From contig CP016490.1 in assembly GCA_002966495.1 (NCBI GenBank), positions 1,302,001 to 1,366,000 of the forward strand: a stretch of 64,000 nt of DNA, given 5' to 3'. The position numbers and the translations under genes are program-made. Shown here in pieces: positions 44,966 to 51,382 of the stretch (positions are counted from its first letter, which is position 1; every line of letters starts with the position of its first letter). This DNA is from Halomonas sp. GFAJ-1 (GTDB lineage: Bacteria; Pseudomonadota; Gammaproteobacteria; Pseudomonadales; Halomonadaceae). The notes under the pieces were generated by a model, which had not been told where the DNA came from, made no database searches, and saw nothing but the letters and a program-made list of their open reading frames with translations.

Positions 44966-45346
44966 TTAAGCTAACTGCACAGGAATGGCGTTGCTGGTAT
45001 GGCTAACGTGATTGCCTTCTTGCAGATACACCAGTGCGGGCTGGTGGTTGTCCAGCTCAGCGTCGGAGTAGTGAGCATAGCTGCAAATAATAATACGATG
45101 CCCTGGGGCCGCTAAGTGCGCAGCCGCGCCGTTAATGGAAATTAGCCGGGAGCCCTCTTCACCGCGAATAGCGTAGGTAGTGAAGCGCTCACCGTTTTCT
45201 ACGTTATAAATTTGAATCTGTTCGTTTTCGCGAATCCCCGCCATATCGAGAAGGTCGCCATCGATAGCGCAGGAGCCTTCGTAGTTGAGTACCGCGTGAG
45301 TAACGCGAGCCATATGCAGCTTGGCTTTGAGCATAATGGTATGCAT
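44966..45346 (-). CDS. panD: Aspartate 1-decarboxylase
   Basis: A 126-residue pyruvoyl enzyme that makes beta-alanine from aspartate for pantothenate. The self-cleavage site is Gly24-Ser25 in NYEGSCAID; Ser25 becomes the pyruvoyl group. The start (MHTIMLKAKLH) lines up with E. coli PanD. The active-site block SRLISINGAAAHLA is also seen. It is 26 bp downstream of panC, in the order panB-panC-panD. Confidence 0.96.
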   Translation of the reverse strand: MHTIMLKAKLHMARVTHAVLNYEGSCAIDGDLLDMAGIRENEQIQIYNVENGERFTTYAIRGEEGSRLISINGAAAHLAAPGHRIIICSYAHYSDAELDNHQPALVYLQEGNHVSHTSNAIPVQLA

Positions 45347-45372
45347 GGTAACTCCTAAATAGTGAAGCTAGC

Positions 45373-46242
45373 CTAGCGGCTAGCGTCAGTAGTCGTGCTT
45401 GGCAGCTGCACGCTGAGGTTGTCGATAAGCCGGGCAGGGCCTAGCTTCGCGGCAGCTAGCATTACCGCTTGGCGCGTGGTGGCGGTTACTGGGCCAAGGG
45501 TGGTATCGCGCAGCTCAAGGTAATCGGGCGTAAAGCCGGCATCATACAGGGTCGTTTTGCCCTGTTGTAGTACCTGTTCGATGGATTCGCCGCGTTCCAG
45601 CGCGTCCCTAAGTGTACAGAGAGTGCGATAGAGCATCGGAGCCGTGGTGCGCTCTTGCTCGTTTAGGTATCCATTCCGCGAAGAGAGCGCCAAGCCGTCC
45701 TCGGCACGCACAATAGGCACGCCGATAATCTCAATGGGCATATGCAGGTCGCTCACCAGCTTACGAATCACTGCTAGCTGCTGGTAATCCTTCTCGCCAA
45801 AGCAGGCAACGTCTGGCTGTACGAGGTTAAACAGCATGCTGACGACGGTAGATACGCCGTCGAAATGCCCAGGTCGTGAGCCACCGCACAGGCCTTCGCC
45901 GACCTCTGGTACGTGTACTTTGGTTTGAGCCGTCAAGCCGTTTGGGTAGAGCGCGCTAACCGTCGGGGCGAACAACATATCGCAGCCTGCATCGCTCAAC
46001 TTTGCGTGATCTGCCTCAAACGTGCGTGGGTATGCATCAAGGTCTTCACCGGGACCAAACTGCATGGGGTTCACAAACAGGCTGGCGACTACGATGTCGG
46101 CAATTTGGCGGGCCCGCGCGACGAGCGCCAGGTGGCCTTCATGCAGGTTGCCCATGGTGGGCACCAGTGCAATGCGCTGGCCGTCTAAGCGGTGCTCGCC
46201 TAGAGCGCTACGTAGTTCGTTGATGTCTCGTAAAGTACGCAT
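45373..46242 (-). CDS. panC: Pantothenate synthetase
   Basis: A 289-residue ligase that joins pantoate and beta-alanine using ATP. The HIGH-like motif is VPTMGNLHEGHLALV, the middle has FVNPMQFGPGEDLDAYPRT, and the KMSKS-like loop is LALSSRNGYL. I start at the ATG at 46242; a GTG at 46263 would add seven residues. It lies 45 bp after panB. Confidence 0.95.
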   Translation of the reverse strand: MRTLRDINELRSALGEHRLDGQRIALVPTMGNLHEGHLALVARARQIADIVVASLFVNPMQFGPGEDLDAYPRTFEADHAKLSDAGCDMLFAPTVSALYPNGLTAQTKVHVPEVGEGLCGGSRPGHFDGVSTVVSMLFNLVQPDVACFGEKDYQQLAVIRKLVSDLHMPIEIIGVPIVRAEDGLALSSRNGYLNEQERTTAPMLYRTLCTLRDALERGESIEQVLQQGKTTLYDAGFTPDYLELRDTTLGPVTATTRQAVMLAAAKLGPARLIDNLSVQLPSTTTDASR

Positions 46243-46287
46243 AAGAGAAGTTTCGTCGTTCACAGGCTACAAAAGTGAAAACACCGC

Positions 46288-47079
46288 TTAAAAACAGTGT
46301 TCCGGTGCTGGGAAGGCGCGAGTTTTGACCGCTTCATGGTAGTCCTGAAAAGCGTTCTGAATGCTATCTGCGTCGACCATAAAGTTTTTCACAAAGCGTG
46401 GTGTGCGACCGTGGGTAACGCCAAGGACATCGTGCATTACCAGAATTTGCCCATCGGTATCGGGGCCTGCACCAATGCCAATGACCGGTACGTCCAGGGC
46501 CTCGGTAACCGCTTTGCCTAAGCTTGCCGGGACGCACTCAAGCAGAATTACCGAGGCACCTGCTTCAACCAGCACTTTGGCATCGTTGATAATTTGCTCA
46601 GCCTGGGCGGCTTCGCGGCCCTGCACTTTATACCCGCCCATTTGATAGACCGTTTGCGGCGTTAAGCCGAGGTGCGCGCAAACCGGCACGCCGCGACGAG
46701 TGAGTTCGCGGATGCCTTCAGCCATCCATGCCTCGCCTTCTACTTTGACCAGCTCGGCGCCCGCGCGCATCAAGGCAGCCGCATCTTCCAGCAGGCGTTC
46801 AGTAGTGGCATTGCTCATAAACGGCAAATCAACCATGAGCAGGCTGTGCCCTTTGCCACGCGCCGCACAGCGGGTGTGGTAGCAGATATCGTCGATGGTT
46901 ACGGGGAGGGTGCTGCTGTGCCCTTGCAAGACCATGCCTAGGGAGTCGCCCACTAGTAAGACATCAATGCCTGCATCGCTGGCAGCATGGGCAAAGGAGG
47001 CATCGTAAGCGGTCAGGCAGCTGAACGTTTCGCCGGCGCGTTTGTACGCCTGCAGAGTGCTCAGGGTGACGGTTTTCAT
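46288..47079 (-). CDS. panB: 3-methyl-2-oxobutanoate hydroxymethyltransferase
   Basis: A 263-residue enzyme that makes ketopantoate, the first step of pantothenate synthesis. Signatures: LTAYDASFAHAASDAGIDVL, LLVGDSLGMVLQGH with a metal-binding Asp, KVEGE with a second ligand, and IGIGAGPDTDGQILVMHD. It is the first pan gene. A 136-bp gap separates it from folK; I see no clear terminator there, so read-through from pcnB-folK is possible. Confidence 0.96.
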   Translation of the reverse strand: MKTVTLSTLQAYKRAGETFSCLTAYDASFAHAASDAGIDVLLVGDSLGMVLQGHSSTLPVTIDDICYHTRCAARGKGHSLLMVDLPFMSNATTERLLEDAAALMRAGAELVKVEGEAWMAEGIRELTRRGVPVCAHLGLTPQTVYQMGGYKVQGREAAQAEQIINDAKVLVEAGASVILLECVPASLGKAVTEALDVPVIGIGAGPDTDGQILVMHDVLGVTHGRTPRFVKNFMVDADSIQNAFQDYHEAVKTRAFPAPEHCF

Positions 47080-47215
47080 GGCGTGCTCTCGTTTTCTACG
47101 TGGGGCCGATACATCACTAAGGAAGCCGACCGTTATTAACGCTGCATCCTTGCATGCGTGAAGTGGCGTAACCGGTAATTGTTACCTGAATGGGGGCGTG
47201 GTGTCGAGATTTGTG

Positions 47216-47761
47216 TCAGCTGGTAGCAGTGACGGTGACACTTTTGGGGGCTTCAGCGTTAGATATGCGTTTTATAGCAGAGTGATCTAATTGAGTAAGC
47301 CATTTATCCAGCGTCTGCTGGTGCAGCATCAGCGGTTGTTCGGCAGCAGCGGTGGATACTTCCGCTAAAGGTACTAGAACAAAGGCACGTTCGTGCATAT
47401 GCGGATGGGGTACCCGCAGTCGTGGGCGCTCAATCGTCTGCTGCCCGTAGAGTAGTAGGTCTAAATCCAGCGTGCGGGGCCCCCAGTGACGTAAGCGCTG
47501 GCGGCGATGGCGCTGTTCTAACGCTTGAAGCTGGTCTAGCATCGCCAGGGGGGAAAGCGCTGTTTTGATAACCGCCACGGCATTAATAAAATCAGGCTGG
47601 TCTTGCGGCCCTAATGGGGGCGTTGCATAGAGCGATGACTGGGCCACTAGCGAGCTGAGAGGCAGGCCACCGAGTTCGTCAAGGGCTTGGCGTACCTGCG
47701 CGACCGGGTTTTCCAGGTTGCTGCCTAAGCCGATATAAGCAAGCGCCATCGGGATGCTCAC
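47216..47761 (-). CDS. folK: Hydroxymethyldihydropterin pyrophosphokinase
   Basis: A 181-residue folate enzyme. AYIGLGSNLENP, LQALEQRHRRQR, WGPRTLDLDLLLYG and RVPHPHMHERAFVLVPLAE are the HPPK signatures, with the two Asp of LDLDLL binding magnesium. The start overlaps the pcnB stop (ATGA), so the two are translated together. The C-terminal 20 residues are a Ser/Thr-rich tail. Confidence 0.94.
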   Translation of the reverse strand: MSIPMALAYIGLGSNLENPVAQVRQALDELGGLPLSSLVAQSSLYATPPLGPQDQPDFINAVAVIKTALSPLAMLDQLQALEQRHRRQRLRHWGPRTLDLDLLLYGQQTIERPRLRVPHPHMHERAFVLVPLAEVSTAAAEQPLMLHQQTLDKWLTQLDHSAIKRISNAEAPKSVTVTATS

Positions 47762-49143
47762 GGGTCAGTTTTGCGTGGCTTGCGGCGTTTTTTACGGCGG
47801 CGGTCACCTTGGCTTGCCGGGTCGCTGCCAACTTTTTGCAGCAGCCGGCGCTGTTCGTGTTCATCACCATGCTGGAACGCGGTCCACCAGTCGCCCAAGC
47901 CACGCGGTATTTCGCCCGCCTGTTCACGCAGTAATAGCAAATCATAAGCGGCACGGAAGCGCGGGTGCTCGCGGGTCTGAAAAGCGCGTTTGCCACGGCG
48001 CATGGGCAGGCGTGCCTGTAGTTCCCAAATCTCACGCATCGGCATCCCAAAGCGCTTGGGAATTGAGATGTGTTGAAGCTGACGAGAGACCACTTCTTGG
48101 GAGGCAGTTTGCAGCGCAGGAATGGCAGGCATGCCTTCGCGCTCAAGCTCTGCCTGGCGATGTGCCACCGGTGCCCACAAAAATGCGGCGAGCAGGAAGG
48201 CCGGCGTAACTGGACGGTCTTCCGCAATGCGCTTATCGGTATTGGTAAGTGCTTGTTCAATGAGTTCTTCGGCCCAGGCCGCGTCCGCCATGGCTTCTTC
48301 CGCTTCAGGGAAGAGCATGCCAAACAGGTTGTAATGGCTGAGTAGGCGGAAGGTGACTAACCCATGCCCCGACATAAACAGTTTCAGCACCTCATCAAAC
48401 AGACGGGCAGGCGGAATCTGTAGCAGCAGTGGCGCTAGGTCAAACATCGGCTCTTCGGTCGCCGGGTCGATGGTGAAATCTAGCTTGGCAGCGAAACGCA
48501 CGGCTCTTAGCATGCGCACGGGGTCTTCTCGGTAGCGTGTTGCCGGGTCGCCAATCAGACGCAGGGTGCGTGATTTAATATCCTGGGCGCCATTGGCGAA
48601 ATCATGAATAGTGAAGTCGGCAATGTTGTAGTACAGCGCATTGACGGTGAAGTCGCGGCGTAGGGCGTCCTCTTCAATATTGCCCCACACGTTATCACGC
48701 AGCAGTAGGCCCGCATCGGACTGCTGGGCGATATGGTCGCCGTGCTCGTCCTGGGGCTTGCCACGGAAGGTGGTGACCTCAATCACCTCACGGCCAAACC
48801 GCACGTGCACAATGCGAAAGCGTCGACCAATCATGCGTGAGTTACGGAACAGGTCGCGCACTTGTTCTGGCGTAGCGTTCGTCGCGACGTCAAAATCTTT
48901 AGGCATTTTGCCTAGCAGTGCATCGCGAATGCAGCCACCTACCAAGAAAGCATCGAATCCGGCGCTGTTAAGGCGATGTAGAACTTTTAAAGCGGCATCG
49001 CTGATCTGCTGACGAGAAACAGGGTGCTCGGAGCGCGGGATAATGCGGGGGCTGAGAGGCTCAACGGCGCTCTCTGGGGAATCGAGCAGGGATTTCAATT
49101 GCTCTCCCGGGCTATGTAAGAAACGGGTAAATCCTTTGAACAT
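47758..49143 (-). CDS. pcnB: Poly(A) polymerase I
   Basis: A 461-residue class II nucleotidyltransferase that adds poly(A) tails and so promotes RNA decay. VGGCIRDALLGKMPKDFDV is the nucleotidyltransferase motif with the catalytic Asp pair, followed by ATNATPEQVRDLF and RLIGDPATRYREDPVRMLRA. A basic C-terminal tail (DRRRKKRRKPRK) fits RNA binding and distinguishes it from CCA-adding enzymes. It has its own sigma-70-like promoter downstream of the putative CrcZ RNA. Confidence 0.94.
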   Translation of the reverse strand: MFKGFTRFLHSPGEQLKSLLDSPESAVEPLSPRIIPRSEHPVSRQQISDAALKVLHRLNSAGFDAFLVGGCIRDALLGKMPKDFDVATNATPEQVRDLFRNSRMIGRRFRIVHVRFGREVIEVTTFRGKPQDEHGDHIAQQSDAGLLLRDNVWGNIEEDALRRDFTVNALYYNIADFTIHDFANGAQDIKSRTLRLIGDPATRYREDPVRMLRAVRFAAKLDFTIDPATEEPMFDLAPLLLQIPPARLFDEVLKLFMSGHGLVTFRLLSHYNLFGMLFPEAEEAMADAAWAEELIEQALTNTDKRIAEDRPVTPAFLLAAFLWAPVAHRQAELEREGMPAIPALQTASQEVVSRQLQHISIPKRFGMPMREIWELQARLPMRRGKRAFQTREHPRFRAAYDLLLLREQAGEIPRGLGDWWTAFQHGDEHEQRRLLQKVGSDPASQGDRRRKKRRKPRKTDP

Positions 49144-49204
49144 GCGGCGATATCGACTCGCAGGGTATAGAAAAAGTGGCTGTACAATTAGCAGTAAGTT
49201 GCTG

Positions 49205-49232
49205 AGTGTAGCCGACCCCTTAAGGCTTGCAA
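49205..49232 (-). promoter_or_regulatory. Sigma-70 promoter of pcnB-folK
   Basis: On the minus strand TTGCAA (49232-49227) is followed after 16 bases by TACACT (49210-49205). It lies about 60 bp upstream of the pcnB start. Confidence 0.6.
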
Positions 49233-49270
49233 AGCGTCTATGGTGGGTTTGGTAGATGCTAAGGCCTATA

Positions 49271-49303
49271 AACGCAGAAAGGGGAAGCTAAGCAAGCCTC
49301 CCC
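49271..49303 (-). terminator. Terminator of CrcZ-like RNA
   Basis: On the minus strand GGGGAGGC and GCTTCCCC form an 8-bp stem (one G-U pair) with loop TTGCTTA, followed by TTTCTGCGTTT. The U-run is interrupted, so termination may be incomplete and read into pcnB. Confidence 0.65.
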
Positions 49304-49755
49304 TATAAAGCAGACAATCAGCGTCCATGCTGCTGTTTTTCTTCATGATGGCACATCGCCCTGAATACGCACCGCAGTCGGTAGGCGTAAGAACCAGTCT
49401 GATTCCGACCGCCTCGTATTCAAAACAATAATCCAACCGCGAACTTTGTCTACCCGGCTTATTGTTGTTGGCTCCGGGGTGTACACACGACCTGCTGTTA
49501 TTTTTGTTTGGTTGCAGGTAACTCGTTGTACGTCGCGTCCATTTGGGCACTTGCTGGCGTTGTTATTGTTATTCGCTGCGCTTGTTCTATCTATCTTTTG
49601 CTTAGCGCAAGCAAGTTGTGAGACACAAGCCTGTTGTTTTTGTTAGTGCTGTTATCTCTACCTGGCCCTGTTGTTTTTGTTTTGGCTCAGGTCGGGGCGG
49701 TGTCATGTTGTTTTTGTTAGCGACTTACCGCGCTGCCCAGTTTGTTTTTCTTACC
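49271..49755 (-). ncRNA. crcZ: CrcZ-like Hfq/Crc-sequestering small RNA (candidate)
   Basis: The 856-bp gap between cbrB and pcnB has no credible protein gene but carries an RNA of about 480 nt on the minus strand, from a sigma-54 promoter to a hairpin terminator. It holds three perfect copies of AACAAAAACAACA (49718-49706, 49681-49669, 49644-49632) and related A-rich/CA motifs at 49753-49741, 49573-49559, 49510-49496, 49471-49459 and 49345-49331. Two of these sit in hairpin loops: ACCTGC/GCAGGT (49519-49490) and CCCGG/CCGGG (49478-49453). A larger stem GAATACG/CGTATTC (49421-49363) follows. In Pseudomonas CrcZ lies at exactly this position, is switched on by CbrB and titrates Hfq-Crc to relieve carbon catabolite repression. 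The CrcZ call is inference from position, promoter and motifs; primary sequence homology could not be tested. Confidence 0.82.
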
Positions 49756-49764
49756 CAGTAATAG

Positions 49765-49780
49765 TGCACTCACCGTGCCA
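49765..49780 (-). promoter_or_regulatory. Sigma-54 promoter of CrcZ-like RNA
   Basis: TGGCACGGTGAGTGCA has GG at 49779-49778 and GC at 49767-49766 with ten bases between them, and a perfect TGGCAC -24 box. RNA would start near 49755, just before the first A-rich motif. Confidence 0.88.
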
Positions 49781-49854
49781 CTCATTGGATATGTCATACA
49801 TTTCATAAACTTGGCGTTTTAGCGTGATGCCAGGGAACTAATAGCAACAGAAAG

Positions 49855-49919
49855 TGTTACCCCGCTTGCGAGGTTTTTTAACGGTGGTTGTGTGGGAAGG
49901 TAACAGTCGTGAGGTAACG
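49855..49919. promoter_or_regulatory. Probable CbrB-binding enhancer of CrcZ-like RNA
   Basis: TGTTACC (49855-49861) and GGTAACA (49899-49905) are perfect inverted arms, and a third site GGTAACG is at 49913-49919, 14 bp further. They lie about 75-140 bp upstream of the sigma-54 promoter, the usual distance for an enhancer-binding activator. CbrB is the natural candidate. Confidence 0.7.
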
Positions 49920-49999
49920 ATTTTTGGATGTTTCTTATTAAAATCAGTGTATTAGACATTGGTCGTAGGCGCAGGCATTGATGCCGCTGTGAGCACTGC

Positions 50000-51382
50000 C
50001 TAACTAGGTCGGCGGGCGGTTTTCTTGCGTGGAATGCCCAACCGCTGGCGGCGCTCCCAAAGATTTTTTCGGCTAATGCCAAGCTTTTGTGCCAGTTCTG
50101 TTTCACTCATTTGATCCTGGTGCTCTAGCACAAAGTGCTGAAAGTAATCTTCTAGAGAGAGATCGTCCTCTTCGGTAGGCGTTTGGACGTCGTTGCCAAC
50201 GGGCGCCGGATGGACGGTGGGTGGGTGGGGGCGGTTAGTCACTGGCCCTAGGCCAAGATCATCTGGGTGAATCAGGTGCCCTTCAGCCAGAATGACTCCG
50301 CGTTCTAGTGCGTTCTCCAACTCCCGTACGTTTCCGGGCCACGGGTAGTCCTGTAAATCTTGGCGCGCTGCCCGCGATAGCCTTAGCCCTTGGCGCTCGT
50401 GGCGCTTACAGGCTTTGTCTAGCAGGATATCGGCGATTTTTAGGACGTCTTCTTCGCGCTCACGTAGGGGCGGCAGTTCGATCTGCATCACGTTCAGGCG
50501 GTAGTAAAGGTCAAGACGAAACTCGCCGCTTTTTGAGAGTGCGCGTAAATCCCGGTGGGTAGCGGCGATCAGGCGGACATCCACATGGCGGGTTTCGACA
50601 GAGCCGATTTTACGAATTTCACCTTCTTGCAGTACGCGTAACAGGCGTGCCTGGGCATCCAACGGTAGCTCTCCAATTTCATCAAGGAAAAGCGTACCGC
50701 CGTCGGCGGCTTCCACTAGCCCAGTGCGGGCAGCGCTGGCGCCGGTAAAGGCGCCTTTTTCGTGGCCGAACAGTTCCGACTCAATTAGCGTTTCAGGAAT
50801 TGCCGCGCAGTTAACGCAGATTAGGGAGGCTTTTGCGCGTTTGCTTTGCTGGTGAATGGCGCGGGCCACTAGCTCTTTGCCGGTACCAGACTCCCCTTGG
50901 ATCAGCACGGTAACATCTGCCGGTGCGGTTTTGCGGATGCGGGTGTACACCTGCTGCATGGCGGCGCAGTTGCCAATCATGGTCTGGCGCCCACCCCCTT
51001 CGTCAGTAATATCCGGCGGGGTGCCTTGCTGCATCGACTGCTTGTGCAGGATACGTTCAACAGTTTCTAACAGCTCGGTGTGATCAAACGGCTTTGCTAC
51101 GTAGTCCACGGCCCCCTGTTTTAGGGCATCTACGGCAGAGCGCATGCTGGCGTAGCTGGTCATAATAAGCACCGGCGCAGGCGCTGCCGCCGTGATCAGC
51201 GTAGTGCCCGGCTCCCCTGGAAGGCGCAGGTCGCTGATGATGAGGTCAAATTCGTTAAGCGGCAGAGCAATTGCTTCTTCAGCGCTGGCGGCTTCGCTCA
51301 CGGTATAGCCATGGCGGTCGAGTAAGCGTTTTAGAGCGCTGCGAATAATCGCTTCATCTTCAACAATCAGTATCCGGGGCAT
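50000..51382 (-). CDS. cbrB: Sigma-54-dependent response regulator CbrB
   Basis: A 460-residue NtrC-family regulator. The receiver has phospho-Asp51 in LIISDLRLPG and starts MPRILIVEDEAIIRSALKRL, as in Pseudomonas CbrB. The AAA+ domain has GESGTGKE, an intact GAFTGA sigma-54 loop and GGTLFLDEIGELP. A Fis-type helix-turn-helix (ELAQKLGISRKNLWERRQRL) ends the protein. An upstream in-frame ATG at 51397 is possible, but 51382 matches the family. The start overlaps cbrA. It is activated by CbrA and should drive the CrcZ-like RNA. Confidence 0.95.
   Translation of the reverse strand: MPRILIVEDEAIIRSALKRLLDRHGYTVSEAASAEEAIALPLNEFDLIISDLRLPGEPGTTLITAAAPAPVLIMTSYASMRSAVDALKQGAVDYVAKPFDHTELLETVERILHKQSMQQGTPPDITDEGGGRQTMIGNCAAMQQVYTRIRKTAPADVTVLIQGESGTGKELVARAIHQQSKRAKASLICVNCAAIPETLIESELFGHEKGAFTGASAARTGLVEAADGGTLFLDEIGELPLDAQARLLRVLQEGEIRKIGSVETRHVDVRLIAATHRDLRALSKSGEFRLDLYYRLNVMQIELPPLREREEDVLKIADILLDKACKRHERQGLRLSRAARQDLQDYPWPGNVRELENALERGVILAEGHLIHPDDLGLGPVTNRPHPPTVHPAPVGNDVQTPTEEDDLSLEDYFQHFVLEHQDQMSETELAQKLGISRKNLWERRQRLGIPRKKTARRPS

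Noticed and set aside
47679..48323. 214-residue minus-strand frame overlapping pcnB and folK in another frame
   Set aside because: It covers two well-conserved genes on the same strand, is rich in Arg/Ser/Cys as shadow frames are, and matches nothing.
49266..49550. 94-residue minus-strand frame within the CrcZ-like RNA
   Set aside because: No ribosome site, no domain, and it spans the hairpins and terminator of the RNA. A short peptide cannot be fully excluded.
49446..49646. 66-residue plus-strand frame in the cbrB-pcnB gap
   Set aside because: It is antisense to the CrcZ-like RNA; its Leu/Phe/Val runs come from the TTGTTTTTGTT repeats, and no ribosome site precedes it.
49859..49879. Plus-strand terminator-like hairpin (ACC..GGT stem followed by TTTTTT)
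   Set aside because: The stem is short and has a mismatch, and no plus-strand gene lies upstream. It overlaps the enhancer arms, so the base pattern may serve the activator instead.
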